64,000 nt of DNA from the NCBI GenBank assembly GCA_020698575.1, contig CM036244.1:3586546-3650545 (forward strand), written 5' to 3'. Within the stretch, counting starts at the first letter, position 1. Each line of letters opens with the position of its first letter. Source of the DNA: Bostrychus sinensis. Lineage: Eukaryota > Chordata > Actinopteri > Gobiiformes > Eleotridae. Position numbers and translations under genes: made by a program. The notes below the pieces were generated by a model that was not told where the DNA came from, searched no databases, and was given only the letters and a program-made list of their open reading frames with translations. Shown here piece by piece: positions 1 to 12,601 of the stretch.

Positions 1-270
1 GATATGTATTCTATCACTGTTCATGTATTTTTTAAATATATTGTGTTTTTTTTAGGCTTTTTGAAATAGTTTTTGACACCTTTGCATTGGTATTTTACAT
101 TTTTATAACTTCAAATAATGTGTATGTATGGAGAACGTCTTATTTTGGGGAGCTGTTACTTTGACTTTGCAGTGAACGCTTGGATTAAGTCTGTTGCCCC
201 CTGCTGGCAATGGTGGGGAATGGACAGAGCATAAAATGGCTATTTAGCAATATGAGGCTAACAGATAGAT

Positions 271-724
271 CAGGGGTGTCCAAACTTTTTCCAAAGAGGG
301 CCAGATTTGAAGATGTGTAAAGGTCCGAGAGCCGACAGTCCTTACTGATGTTTTTTACAAAAGCCATAAACTTATACTTTCTTTTCTTTGACAACTAAAT
401 AATATCTTTGAACGTAAACATCTCCTCTAAGTCATATTTTAACGCCTACTATGAGTAATGACAGAATTTCTAATACTTCAAACCATACAAAACTTGCACT
501 GACCTTTTATACAAATTGTTGCATAATCTAGAGACACAACTGCAAAAGTATTTCCCGACCAACGAGTTAGAAGACAACAGGCAGAGAGATGCACAAATGC
601 ACAGGTCAAGCTACGGAAACACTGATGGGCCATAAGTAATACATTTTGTCAAAGAAGCTGAGGGCCATATGGAATCTCGACCCATGCCACAAATGGCCCC
701 CGGGCCGCACTTTGGACATGACTG
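271..724. mobile_element. hAT-like MITE, family A
   Basis: Imperfect terminal inverted repeats: CAGGGGTGTCCAAAC at the left, and the complement of CAGTCATGTCCAAAG at the right. It is flanked by a 7/8 duplication, agatagat (263-270) and cgatagat (725-732). The 8-bp duplication and CA..TG ends fit hAT elements. It is too short to code a transposase. A second copy in the opposite orientation is at 19729-20133. Confidence 0.78.
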
Positions 725-732
725 CGATAGAT

Positions 733-1197
733 AAATGAGATGCTTCGTAGTGATGGAGGTTTAAGGCTGAAAGAACGAATTCGGTGATGGTGTATGGGCT
801 TTAGAAACGCGCAGGAGCACTTCCTGGTTTCTGTCTGTGTTGTGGTTTGTGTCTATGTAGAGCCATGAGACCGGGCGTTTTCAGGTTGTTAGAAGGGCAC
901 CGCCTCAGCATACAGGATTACTCAAACGTGAATGAAACAAAACTACTCCAGGTAGTTTTAACATGGTTAAAAGCTAAAAAAAAGCAGAATAAGGGAGCTT
1001 TAATGTTTATTGTGAGTTATTATGTTATATATTGCACAGATCATTCATATAGAAAGCCTTCACTTGAGACATTTTGCTCTAGAGAGCGGGAACTTGACGT
1101 CACATCGGTGGTCACACAAGCTATTTTCAACAGTAAAACTATGGGGCAATTTAGGAGGTAAATGACTGGAGTTAGCATTCACACAAAGTATTGTGAT
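733..1197. other. No feature recognised
   Basis: Unique-looking sequence. A short open frame at 847-1161 shows no recognisable motif. Confidence 0.5.
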
Positions 1198-1198
1198 A

Positions 1199-1936
1199 CT
1201 TAAAGTTACACTGTGTAAGATTCCCGGTCTTGCGCCTCTAGAGGCCACAGCTGCCACTGCACCATCGCAAAACGTAAACACTAGGGCCCCTCCTCCTTCT
1301 GAAACTGTGCGAGCGTGCGTCTATTTCCATCATTGTTTCAACTTTAGTTGACCTGCTGCTACCTTTGGAAGTTTGGACTGGATCTTCTATAGAGTTAGCG
1401 CTAGCGTTAGCTTATCAACAAATATCGTGCAATGGTCGCAGTAAAAACAACTAATAACTGTATGAAAAAGCACGTTCTAAAGAAAAAATAAAGAGGCTAA
1501 TTTACCTGCCCAACAATAAAGAAGCAAAAACGTGATCTGATTTGCAGCCTTCTCTGTCTCTCATCTGACGCCAGCGAGCAAAAGTCTGTCCGATGTTGAC
1601 TCTTGTCTGCGATCTGGTGCGGTCCCTTTCACATTTTCTTTTTCTTGCCTCGTCCGACATTGTCTTCATCTTCTTGTGTCCTTCGGCCCTGACGAACTGG
1701 CGAAAATAACAACGCTAAAAGTAGCTTCCTGGTTATACTGCGCCTCAAGTCGTTCCCTGTCACGTGACTCTTCCTGAACAGCGGAGCGCTCCCGGCCAAG
1801 TTGCGAGGGCGGTTTCTCAGAACAGAAGCCCCGCTCGGAGCAACAGCACCTCAGGCCTTATAATCGCTCAAAAAATCACAAAAACAAGTCATGCCCCACA
1901 TATTTAGGAGAAAAGTTACACAGTGTAACTTTAAGT
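1199..1936. mobile_element. MITE with 20-bp perfect inverted termini
   Basis: CTTAAAGTTACACTGTGTAA at 1199-1218 is exactly complementary to 1916-1935. Flanks ttgtgata and gtgtgata match at 7 of 8 if the right end is 1936, suggesting an 8-bp, hAT-like duplication. No transposase is present. Confidence 0.7.
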
Positions 1937-3689
1937 GTGTGATAAATATTCACCAAGAGTGACAAAGCAGTAAAAGAGTTGTTTCAAGGCTTGATTTCTT
2001 TTTATGTTGCTGTTCTTAATACTACTCGATGGTATTTTCCTGTCTGTGACCCCTCACGAGGCAGATTCATTGCTCAACGATCGTTTCATGACATAAGTTC
2101 TCAATCTCTATTAGAAAGATTCTCCTGAAAATTACTCAAACTGAAGAAACAAACAGCATACAGTACTTTCTATTTAATACTGCTGTGTTCCTAAGAATGA
2201 TGCTATAATAAGTTACATGTTTTCTTTGGAGGATTTAGCAAAATATAATCAATATCAGAACCTGGTTAGAAAATATTAGCGGGTGCATTAAGTGAGTTTT
2301 GAGCCATCTTATTAAACGTAGCAGTTAGCTTCTAAAATTAGCACATAAGCTAAATGCTACATAACAGTTTTTTTTGCTGTTTAAGGATTTACTGAGCTGT
2401 GTTGGACCACAATAGTTTGTCATTGTTCAATTTTGTCCATCAATCACCATTAACCCTACTGTAATAAGTAAATGGAACTACCTGACTGTCAGATGTGGAT
2501 GCTTATTCAGAGTAAATTTTAACAAACACATAAACAGCAGCCACTTGTTCCTGCTGTCATACATCACTTGTGGAAGAGTCCATACGCACCCATATCTCTG
2601 CTGTGCTTCTGAGAACAATAACATCTTGTAAAATCCCATTAAAACCCTTCTTCTCCCTTGCGTTCGTCAGTCACGAGGAGTTTGCTGCGTCTTTCTCCGT
2701 TTCCATGGAGACTAATCCTGGATATTGTCATCTGTGGCTCACACAAACTTCTGGACAAACAGGACAGCACTGCGATCTCCGGACCTGGTACTGTTTATGG
2801 ACTGTGTTTGTCTGTGGAGGTGTTTACCAGCTCACAGGCCGAGAGATAAACCACACCCAGACAGAGAGTAAACAACAGTGCTCCAAATATCACCGTAACA
2901 ATGTTTATTACAGGAAGGTTTATTTATTTTGAATACAACGTTTCTCTTTCATTCAAGCCGTCGACCAATCTTAACTCTTCACATCTTTGTTTCAACCTTT
3001 CATGGTGTAAATCTCTATATGGCCCATATTTTACTAACCCCAGTAGTCAAGTATAAAGGCTGTTTTGGACCACGTGAATAAAAATACAGTACTTAATAAA
3101 ATTACTTTTAAATGACACTAGAGAGAGAATAATAATTGTTTTTAATAATAATAATAATAATTGTATTTATGTTTTCATTTATTCATCTTCAAATTAAAAG
3201 AGCAATTGTTAAAATATCTTCTAAACTACAATTAAAAATACATTTACTAATTCTGCATTTATTATTAAATTTACTAAATTGATTTGCAATGTCCTTTTAA
3301 AAGATAGATTATAAATGTATTTAATAATACCAACTTTAAATTTTTATTTCATTGCACAGTTGCTTATTCCATTTGCTAATCCATTTTCAAAAGCATAAGC
3401 TAATTTATTAGCTAATACTATTGCTAATGCTAATTGCTTTGGCTTCTCCATTGAGGCTCTGACTTAACATTAACATAGTCGCAGAGTTGAAAAAAGCAAA
3501 TCTGTGAATCCAGAAAAGTTTTCAGTAGATGTGCTGCGAGTTTGTCTCCCTCTGTCAAAGAAGTCAGGCTGCAGTTTCGGCCAATCAGAAGTGTTTCTGT
3601 GAGCTCGCGCACAGCTCATTTGGATTGAATTGTTTTTTTTCAGCTCCTTTTCTCCGGTCTCCTTTTTTGTTCCCTGGCCACTGTAGCTA
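1937..3689. other. Mostly unannotated; AT-rich tract
   Basis: Apart from the dispersed repeat at 2396-2560 I see no gene. 3060-3430 is strongly AT-rich and low in complexity. Confidence 0.45.
2396..2560 (+). repeat. Dispersed repeat R1, copy 1
   Basis: Shares ordered blocks (CCACAA.AGTTTGTCA, TTTTGTC, AATCA.CA, AGTAAATGG, TTTTAACAAA) with 18700-18865, and in reverse with about 50450-50600. No termini could be defined. Confidence 0.5.
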
Positions 3690-3775
3690 CTGCTCCTGGT
3701 GGTCAGAGAGGCGCAGACTGGCCTTAGGCGCAGCTGCTTTCATAATGTCTGCCCCAGGGCAGCTGTGGCTACAGA
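3690..3775 (+). mobile_element. SINE body, left part (split by insertion)
   Basis: The TCTGCCCCAGGGCAGCTGTGGCTACAGA stretch near 3747-3775 is the same body as in the SINE at 26985-27335. The remainder resumes at 6131, so the SINE was cut by the element at 3776-6130. Confidence 0.65.
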
Positions 3776-4596
3776 TATAGGCGCCGATCCTGTGGGTGCT
3801 GCGGGGCTAGAGCACCCACTGGAATGTGTGAGCACCCAGGGGGATATTCTCTGATCGCACTTGGCTCAGTTCAAAAGCCAAACTTGATTGAGCGTGGACA
3901 GAGAGTTGTTGCCTCTGTCACAGCACTGGTCCGTCACCTCACTCATTAAGCACAACGCACACTGGATGCATGGCAAAATATACGTTCCCATGATTTTGTT
4001 GGCGGTGGAAAACACATGCTCCCCGTACTTCTGCAGTAACAGAGACAGTTCTCTGCTCCATGTGACACAAAGACACAGCTGTGAAGACAGAGGGACAGTG
4101 GCGTGCTGCAGCGGGGGACAAAGACAGCAGCCACAGACTCCTGCTTCACTCAGAGCACAGGGAAACTCCTTTCTGTTGCTTAACTCCTTAATAACCTGCT
4201 GATACAACAGCCCAGTCTCTTCTCACACAGCCTGGGGCCATTTCTATCATTTTGTCTTGTTTTTTTAACCAATAAAACAAACTTGTCACAACTTGACACA
4301 TTGTTCGTGTTTTAACCTGTTCAAGGCCGAGACGCATGTGTTTGGTGTGAGTTATGAACTGTGCAGTCCCCCGTCTGCAAAAATGGTTTAACCCATCCTC
4401 AGTGCAAAGCGCGAGATCAGAAGGTAAACCTGACTGAACTTTCTCGCAAATACAACAAGACTGCATTTTGGGGCATTTGATGGCAGAGAGGCCAAGAGAC
4501 AAGAGTCTGACAGGGCTGAGGACAGACAGGTGGTGGAGACAGAGGTGGACACTGCAGGAGGAACTGATCTTACATGAGTCTGTGATTTGTGTTAAT

Positions 4597-4905
4597 TCAA
4601 TTCAATTTCAAAACTGAATTCAATTCAGTTTTATTTGTATGTCCCAGTATCACAACAAAAGTCGCCTCACAGGGCGTCACAAACAGTTGATCAAACATAA
4701 ACACAATCAACACAAACAATAACTACACTAAACTAAACAGACCCAGGACACTCCTGTCCTTAGACCCTCCTCAGTAAGGAAAAACTCCTAAAAAAAAAAC
4801 CCCGCTGTGGGAAAAAAGAAGAAACCTTATGGAGCCCAAATTGAAGGAGAGATCCTCTCCCAGGACGGACAGACAACATGTGTCAGGAGTTAGTCCATTA
4901 CTCAT
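4597..4905. repeat. Dispersed teleost repeat R2, copy 1
   Basis: The block CCCAGTATCACAACAAAAGT, then CACAAACAGTTGATCAAACA, then a poly-A stretch, recurs at 24479-24585 plus 25346-25425. The two copies are close enough to show that the second is interrupted by a MITE. Confidence 0.6.
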
Positions 4906-4951
4906 CTATAGTTCAGCTCTGTAAGGATGCAGCAGGTGGCCTCATCCAGAC

Positions 4952-5622
4952 GGGGGACTGGGGGTGAGGTAGGGGTCCAGGGGACTGGGGGTGAGGTAGG
5001 GGTCCAGGGGACTGGGGGTGAGGTAGGGGTCCAGGGGACTGGGGGTGAGGTAGGGGTCCAGGGGACTGGGGGTGAGGTAGGGGGTCCAGGGGAGCGGGGG
5101 TGAGGTAGGGGTCCAGGGGACTGGGGGTGAGGTAGGGGTCCAGGGGACTGGGGGTGAGGTAGGGGTCCAGGGGAGCGAGGGTGAGGTAGGGGTCCAGAGG
5201 AGTGGGGGTGAGGTAGGGGTCCAGGGGACTGGGGGTGAGGTAGGGGTCCAGGGGAGTGGGGGTGAGGTAGGGGTCCAGAGGAGTGGGGGTGAGGTAGGGG
5301 TCCAGGGGACTGGGGGTGAGGTAGGGGTCCAGGGGAGTGGGGGTGAGGTAGGGGTCCAGGGGACTGGGGGTGAGGTAGGGGGTCCAGGGGAGCGGGGGTG
5401 AGGTAGGGGTCCAGGGGAGCGGGGGTGAGGTAGGGGTCCAGGGGAGCGGGGGTGAGGTAGGGGTCCAGGGGAGCGGGGGTGAGGTAGGGGTCCAGGGGAG
5501 CGGGGGTGAGGTAGGGGTCCAGGGGAGCGGGGGTGAGGTAGGGGTCCAGGGGAGCGGGGGTGAGGTAGGGGTCCAGGGGACTGGGGGTGAGGTAGGGGTC
5601 CAGGGGAGTGGGGGTGAGGTTG
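4952..5622. repeat. 27-bp minisatellite, about 25 units
   Basis: Tandem G-rich units built on GAGGTAGGGGTCCAGGGGA, with variants at one or two sites (ACT, GCG, GTG) and two one-base insertions near 5080 and 5380. The purine-rich strand is plus. Units are a multiple of three, so the minus strand shows a long Thr-Ser-Pro-Pro-rich open frame that is a by-product of the repeat. Confidence 0.95.
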
Positions 5623-6130
5623 AGGGCCCACAGGTCGGGACAGGAGCACAGATGGGGTCAGCTAAGATCCAATCATCACTGGGACATCTGCCAGCAGCCA
5701 GGGCATCTGAAACAGTCCCCACTCCCCCAGAGGGGAGCGGGAGAGAGGGACAACCTGTGAATAGCTATGAACTGATTGGAGATATAGAATATGTGATAAT
5801 ATTAATGACAGTGATAGATGAGCAGCAGATGAAGCCAGAGGACAGAGGTCAGTGCACCATACTTCCCCCACCACAGCCTGGTGTGCCACAGGCATTTATA
5901 CAAAAAGTAACTTTTCTATTATTACTTAATACTTTCTACTAATTATATCACCTAATTAGGCTAATTATATTTATTATGATCAGCATGATTAAAGATGGGT
6001 CTTGTTGCCAATTCAAGTTGGTGAAATGGTAATTTCAGTAGATTTAGCCCAATACTGTAATACTGTGGAGTGAATGGGGTTGTGGAGAGGGGGCTGAGCA
6101 TCCACAGGGAAAAACAAAAATTAGCGCCTA

Positions 6131-6255
6131 TGGCTACAGAAGTAGCTCACTACTGACTGAGAGTGATTAAATAATAAAAGTGTAAAGCAACTTTGAGTGA
6201 CTACAAAAAAGCTCTGTATAAGACCAATGCATTATTATTATTAATGTTATTATTA
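6131..6255 (+). mobile_element. SINE body and tail, right part
   Basis: Continues the SINE broken at 3775: TGGCTACAGAAGTAGCTCAC, then TGTAAAGCAACTTTGAGTG and GCTCTGTATAAGACCAATG. The same tail order occurs at 27190-27335. Confidence 0.65.
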
Positions 6256-6945
6256 TTATTTGAAAATATATATCCAACCAGCCAAACTGTCCGAAGGGGA
6301 GGAATTTGTTACCTGCCAAAGTTAACATCCATCCACTGTTGGCAGGTTGGTCAAGTCCAGCTACCAATAAATAAATCAACAATAACTGCATCTCTGAAAG
6401 GATTTTCTGAGTAATGTGCAGTGTGTCATCACTTCTGCAAAAAGTGTCCTGGAAAACAGTATCTTGAAGACTGTGGGAATAATAGTTCTGTTTAAGGCTT
6501 GTGCTACTCCGAGAAAAGGCTGAGTGCTAACAAGGACACTGAGCTCGGAGCTAAATCTGATTACTGAACGTTATCTTCAGAAAACACACACTTTTTCTTT
6601 CCACCGACGCGAACGAGCAGTCCATGGGTTTATTTTTGGCTCGGCTCCAGATAAAAGATGAGATCACCGATAAAGCGCTGACTCGAAAGCTTCAGGAAAA
6701 ACTTATTAAACTCGCAAACGTCTTATCTGCATTTTATAAAGTCATTTAAAGGTTCCCTGTTTCTCTAATGCTGCACTAATTTTCTGAAGATGTGATAAGA
6801 TCCAACAGAAGATACAGACTGTTACATCAAGTCCAGGCTTTCAGCCAGAGGTGGAAAATAACACACATACTTTTACTGAAAAAACTTTGTACACCAACTA
6901 CCACCTAAGGAAGTCTCTGGCTTTCTAAGAAGTCTCTTTCAGGAA
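6256..6945. other. No feature recognised
   Basis: No gene, clear inverted termini or tandem repeat seen. Confidence 0.5.
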
Positions 6946-7980
6946 TAAAAATGAGCCTAAATCTGCACTAACCTAGGTCTAAACCAAGGGATAACTCTGG
7001 GACTAACTATTCATTACTAAAAAGAACAAAACTAGGACTATACCTGGATTAAAGTAAGACTAAACCACGTATAAGCTGGGATTGAACCAGCACTAAAAGA
7101 GTACTTAACCAAGATTAAAACGGCTCTAAACTAGGACTAAAACAGGACTAAAACTAGGACTAAACCAAATTTAAACCAGCACTAAATCAGGACTAAACAA
7201 GGTCTAAACTAGGTTTGAACTAAGACTAAACCAGGAATAAACAAGGACTAAACCAGATCTTAACCAGGACTAAACTAGGACTAAGTCAGGTATAAACTAG
7301 AACTACACCAGGTCTAAACTGAGGAACAAAGTCGTAACTAAAAGAAAAAAAAATTTACTAAACAAGGACAAAGTGAGGACAGGACTAAGGTCTAAACCAG
7401 TGGTTCTCAACTCGTCTCACTCCGGGACCCACCATCATCCTAAAATGAAAAGCCGCAGCCCAAATAAAAAAGATATTTCAACTAAATAAATTAATTGAAG
7501 CTGAGACAGAATAATACAAAATACATGAAATAAAAAAGTGAAATGCAAAAGGATTCAAGTATACATCATTTACTTTTCTTCTGACGACCTTTTCAGAGGT
7601 AAATACTGAAAGACTTTGTGCTTGAGGAGAATTAAGCAGCGCTCACTTCAACTTTAGCTGTAACACTAACATAACTTTTTTTAATTAATATTTTTCTTTC
7701 TCTTTTTTTTTGGCAAAGGCTCGCAACCCACTGAAAATGGTTCCACAACCCTCCTTTAGGTCCCGATCCACCAGTTGAGAATCACTGGTCTAAACCAAGT
7801 CCAAAATAAAATTAAACCTGGACTAAACCAGGATTAAACTAGAACTAAACCATGTCCAAACTAAAACTAAACCCGGACTAAACCAGGTCGAAACAAACAC
7901 TAACCTAGGACTATAAAATGACTTAACCACGGCTAAACTTAACCAGGTCTAAACTAGCATTAAACCAGGGCTAACCAGTA
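6946..7980 (+). repeat. Degenerate GGACTAAACC minisatellite
   Basis: Imperfect 10-14 bp units built on (A)GGACTAAACCAG, at 6946-7389 and again at 7796-7980. The two parts are separated by a hAT MITE. The same motif recurs near 56640-56745 and, on the other strand, at 57264-57490 and 61200-61575. Confidence 0.8.
7398..7787. mobile_element. hAT MITE in the GGACTAAACC array
   Basis: CAGTGGTTCTCAACT at the left and AGTTGAGAATCACTG at the right form the inverted ends. Perfect 8-bp duplications GTCTAAAC lie at 7390-7397 and 7788-7795. It is 390 bp, non-coding, and younger than the array it interrupts. Confidence 0.9.
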
Positions 7981-8624
7981 AGTCCTTCATCCTCCTCTGC
8001 TTATTGTTGATGAAATACTCTGTAATGTTGGACTTGGTTGGATAATTTGTAATTTTCTGGTTCATCTTTACACCGTGCATTTGCCTGAAAGCTGTCCTTG
8101 TTTGAGCTCCGTGTAAAACATGGGGCCCTTGTTGTGAGATGAAAACTATATCAGTTCATCTGTGGCCCAACGGCAAATGTTTTATTCATGAGGCTTTAAT
8201 TCGAGTTGATCCATTGCTGCAGCCCTGCTCTCTGTGTACTGGAGTTCACAGCTGATTGTAACACTGGTAAATAAACTCAAAGCAGGGTGGGTTCAGTTGT
8301 CAGAACAATATTTATGTGTATCCATTTTTGGTCCTTTTCATTCTGGTGGCCTTTTTTCTATGTTAATAGCTGGAATAGGCACTTTTCTCCTCGGTGCCAT
8401 TAAGTGCTGAACCTTTTTAATTGTTGAAATCATAGTTAAGACTTACATCAGCAGTTCTCAAACTGTGGTACAGGTGCATACACATTGGAAGACTTGGAAA
8501 ACTACACTCTAAAATGCCACAAAAGACAAGGTAAATCAAACTCCAGCCATAAAAACACCAAAAAATGATCTCAAACGGTATATTTTTCAAGCACGGACAC
8601 ACCACCAAAAGCATCTAACAACCC
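7981..8624. other. Unannotated, with a hAT-end fragment
   Basis: Near 8457, CAGTTCTCAAACTGTGGTAC resembles a hAT terminus also seen near 57184. No matching right end was found. Confidence 0.4.
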
Positions 8625-8633
8625 AGAAATTAG

Positions 8634-9097
8634 TTGCCTGGGAATTCCAGTCTCTGTACCAGAGGATGAGTCTGGTCGCCATTGAATCAATTCGATTTCT
8701 AGAGTGAAGCAAACCTGAGTAAACTGACAACGGAGTGAGCCAATCAGAAAATGGTGAACGTGACACAAAGCGACGAGAAAGAGCGCAACGTGAAAACATC
8801 TTTTTTTTTTTTTAAATAAAGGCTTCTAGTGCTGTAAGCTGCTGTAGTTTTAATGACTCGATATGTTTTTGGTCGTTTAAAACGGAATTTACCACTGAAT
8901 GAAACAAACTCGGCTCCTCTGTGCGCCATCTTGATTGTTGTTGTTGAGGATGCAGCTCGCGACGACCACGTGACTTAAACAAACAAAATGCACGGTACGG
9001 TTGGGATTTGAATCCAACCACGGGGGACGGCGGTGACCAGACTGATATTTCTCTGTAGAATAATACAGAGACATATCAGTCTGGATTTTCCAGGCAA
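8634..9097. mobile_element. MITE family M9, copy 1
   Basis: Ends TTGCCTGGGAATTCCAG and CTGGATTTTCCAGGCAA. Flanking 9-mers agaaattag (8625-8633) and aaaaatttg (9098-9106) agree at 7 of 9. It has the same subterminal hairpins as copies 2 and 3. The decayed flanks suggest an old insertion. Confidence 0.85.
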
Positions 9098-9106
9098 AAA
9101 AATTTG

Positions 9107-10429
9107 AGAAAAGTTCATTTCAATAGAAAATAGACTTGCCAGACCGGAAACCAGGATTGCACTCAAGGTACATCAGGAAGAACAAATTTTGAGTGTGTTC
9201 ATACTCGAGTTAACATTGGGAAGAAAAAATTCTGCTCATCTGTGGGTCAAAAGTCTGCCTCTTCAGTTCCATATATCCTAATAAGATCATGCACTTTAAT
9301 TAATATTTAATGAAGTATTACCTTTTGCTGTGGACTCGCTGAATATGAAATCTCTGTTGTTTTAGCAGTGTTTTTACATTTGTTTGCTTATGTTAAACTT
9401 TTTAAAAACATTTTATTTACAGTACATTTCTTTTTATATTATAGTCACTCAGATGCTCGTATGTTTCTATGCCCTTGCTGAACAGTCCACTCCTTGGCAT
9501 TAATCCGTAGTTTATTGTGCTCCAGAGCTTAAATCACACCGCGCTGAGACCTCTGATTTCAGGAGGACCAGAGTTCACCTGTTTGGTGCGCACCTGAGTC
9601 TTTTTGTGTGTTCACAGCTGCTCAAACGAACCAGACTTTTCCAGGAAGCACACCAGAGTTTGATTGAACACATCCTTAAACACACCGCTGTCTCACTATA
9701 CCTCACAACTTTTCTCTGTCACTGCCGATCATAAAACCATGGCAGAATCCATCCTCCACTTGTAAACTCAGCAGGAGAGACAATTAAGTTTTCAGTTAGA
9801 GACTGATTCGGCGACATTTTGCCAAATCTGCAAAGGTTTGATTGCGGCTTGGCCTTTCTTTTCCACGAGGATGGGGTTTCCGTTTTCCAAATCCGCAATC
9901 TTTTGAAAAATGCTGGAGATGGTGTTTTAGTCTCACAGTGGGAGCGGCTCAGAGCCGCTCCGCTCTATGTAAACTGTGGAAACAACAGCGACTCACTGAA
10001 AACAATGACGTAACAGCCCCAATCTAAACACTGACTGCCGGGAGCATGTCAGCTGACCCACGAGAGCAAAATATAAGTCTTTTCTGTCTCATACCTTCAT
10101 ATTTAGTCCAGTAACTGTCAGTAATATCTGTACAAGTACTTACTTTTTAGCCACGTTTACCTCTGATCACGAGCTCCCGTTCATTTGGAGATTATTCAGA
10201 GATTTAACCAAAGTTGAAGCATAAAAGTCACAGAAATATATACTTCAACCCTGGGTAAGGCCGCTAGGTATATAAATACTTTCTTTTTACTCAGTTTTAA
10301 TGTTGTCAGATCTTGTTTGTGACCCGTGTCCTCAGTTAAGACGTAATGTATTGCGATATGAACGAGACTGCAGAGGCATTTTTATTTTAAACTTTACCGG
10401 ATCCTTTTCACTGATCATGGGTCTGACTT
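9107..10429. other. No feature recognised
   Basis: Moderately repetitive-looking sequence, but no termini, tandem unit or gene could be supported. Confidence 0.45.
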
Positions 10430-12601
10430 CCTGTCTGGTTTGATCTGCTTGGATAAGGTCTCTGGCATCCGGTTTTCAACTTTCTGTTCTGCACTAGATC
10501 TTAGTGTTATACCTTTGTGCTCAGTTGTTTTTCTGGATTTCGAGCCTATATCTCTTATCGAGACTGTTCAAAGTCTAAAACCTTCATACTGCCCCTTACA
10601 TATCTCCCAGCCAGGGTTTTTAAAGAAGTTTTTGACTCTGTTGGGCCTTGTATCTTAAACTTGATAAATATGTCTCTTTCAGTGGACCCTAAAGAATGCC
10701 ATAGTGCAGCCCCTTTTGAAAAAACACAATTTGGACCACTCTGTTTTGTCAAACTACAGGCCAGTTTCTAAACTACCTTTTTTATCTAAAGTTTTAGAAA
10801 ATGTGGTCTATGCTCATCTCCAGTTGCACCTTAACGCCAATAACATTTCTGAAAAATTCCAATCTGTTTTTAAATCTTGTCACAGTACAGAAACTGTTCT
10901 TTTAATTTTTTTTAATGATCTTTTTTTGACGACTGTGGAAGCTGGTGCTACTGCAGCATTTGACACTGTTGACCATAAGATTCTCCTGTCTCGTCCTTGA
11001 GCCATGTGCAGGCATTAAAGGTACAGCACTCAAGTGGTTTGGATCATATCTGACAAACAGGTCTTAATCCTGGACCTTTTAACTCTGAAAAAGCCCCTCT
11101 TGACAGTGGTGTACCCCAAGGGTCAGTTTTAGGCCCCGTCCTATTCTCATTGAATATGTTGCCTTTGGGATCTATTTTTGAAAAACATAAGATCTCATTT
11201 CATTGCTTTGCTGATGTTGTCCAAATTTATTTACCATTTAACGCAAAGACGGATTCAATAGAAGCACTCCAAAAATGCCTAATTGAAATAAAATAAATGT
11301 CATTGAACTTTTTAAATCTGAATGATGAAAAAACTGAAATTGTTATTTTCGGCGAGTCTGATCTTTCTGGCTCTGTTTTTAAACAAATGTCATCTTACTG
11401 CCGCCCTTTTGTCAAAAGTCTTGGTGTTTTTATCAATAGTTAATTTAAACTGGACAAACAGATAAACTCTGTGATTAAAAATAGCTTTTTTCAGCTCAAG
11501 TTTCTTGGGAAGGTTCAGCCTTTCTTACCTCTTATCCAACTGGAAAAGGTAGCGCATGCACTGATAACAGACTATTGCAATTCTTTATACTATAGCCTTG
11601 ACCAATCCTCAAGCCGCCGCTTCCAATTAGTCCAAAAGGCGGCTGCACGTCTGCTCACAGAGAAGAGGCGCCAGGATCACATTACACCTGTGCTATTGAA
11701 TCTCCACTGGCTGCCTGTTGCTTTGAGAATTCACTTTAAGATTTTATTGTTTGTTTTTAAATCCCTGAATGAGCTGAACAGAAATGCTGACTTTGCACAC
11801 TGCGGTCAGAGCACTGCGGTCATCTGACCAGCTGCTTCTAGACTGCCCCAGGACTAAACTCAAAACCAGAGGAGACAGGGCTTTTGCAGTAGCAGGTCCC
11901 AAACTCTGGAACACTCTCCCTTTGCACATTAGAGCTGCTACATCCATTGAAATATTCAAATCGCTGCTAAAAACACACTTCTTTGCACTTTTGCACAAGC
12001 TGAGCTGGACTTTTTTTTTATTGTTTACTATATTTTAGTCTAGTTGTTTTTATTTGATTTCTGTTTTTAGTGTTTACACTGCAAAAAATCAATATCTAGC
12101 ATTAGTTAAAATTACTTGAATTCAGATTATTAACCTTGATTTTAGTATTTTTTTACTAGATTAGATTTATTTACTTACTAGGCTAGGTTATTTGACCTGT
12201 TTCAAATCATTTCTGTGTTAATTTTAAGCCATTTTTACTTATTTCAAGCAAAATTCCACTTACCCCATTGGCAGATAATTTTGCTTGAAATAAGTAAAAA
12301 TGGCTTAAAATTAAGACAGAAATAATTTGAAACAAGTCAATTCATCTAGACATATTAGTAAATAAATCTAATTTAATAAAACATTACTCAAATCAAGGTT
12401 AATAATCTGAATTCAAGTAATTTTAACTAATGCTAGATATTGATTTTTTGCAGTGTAGTCATAAATTTTGTTTTTAGTATTAGTTTAATTCTGTCTATTT
12501 AGCTTTTATTTTCACAGTGTTTCATTGATCCTGTACAGTACTTTGGGCAGTAGTGGCTGTTGTTAAATGTGCTATATAAATAAACTTTGACCTTGACCTT
12601 G
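10430..12601 (+). pseudogene. L2/CR1-type LINE reverse transcriptase, broken
   Basis: Fragments in shifting frames align in order to a LINE ORF2. NYRPVSKLPFLSKVLE lies near 10760-10805, motif A AAFDTVDHKILL near 10953-10988, and motif B PQGSVLGPVLFSL near 11115-11150. In the catalytic box FADD has become FADV (near 11205). The C-terminal blocks are LHWLPVALRIHFKILLFV and RGDRAFAVAGPKLWNTLP. The 3' tail ends TGTGCTATATAAATAAACTT and a short TTGACC repeat at about 12601. Frameshifts, stops and the lost second aspartate make it dead. The 5' part (endonuclease) is missing. Clade placement by sequence feel is L2-like. Confidence 0.85.
12077..12455. mobile_element. Palindromic MITE P1, copy 1
   Basis: Almost the whole 379 bp is one inverted repeat: CACTGCAAAAAATCAATATC at the left, its complement at the right, arms well over 100 bp. 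It is flanked by TA on both sides. A TA target fits Tc1/mariner; CACTG ends with 2-bp duplication would also fit CACTA. It sits in the LINE 3' UTR, so it is younger than the LINE. A second copy flanks the Tc1 element at 62.2 kb. Confidence 0.9.

Larger units (their letters stand above)
3776..6130. mobile_element. 2.36-kb non-autonomous DNA element inside a SINE
   Basis: The ends carry TATAGGCGCC at the left and its partial complement GCGCCTA at the right, then related subterminal blocks (CCTGTGGGTGCT and AGCATCCACAGG). A 10-bp direct repeat TGGCTACAGA lies at 3766-3775 and 6131-6140. Inside are an older teleost repeat (about 4597-4905) and a 27-bp minisatellite. No transposase is visible. Superfamily is unclear: a 9-10 bp duplication would suit a Mutator-like element, but the left end has about 2 bases of slack. 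Confidence 0.6.

Noticed and set aside
4913..5722. 269- and 235-codon Pro/Thr/Ser-rich minus-strand frames
   Set aside because: By-products of the 27-bp minisatellite, whose period is a multiple of three.
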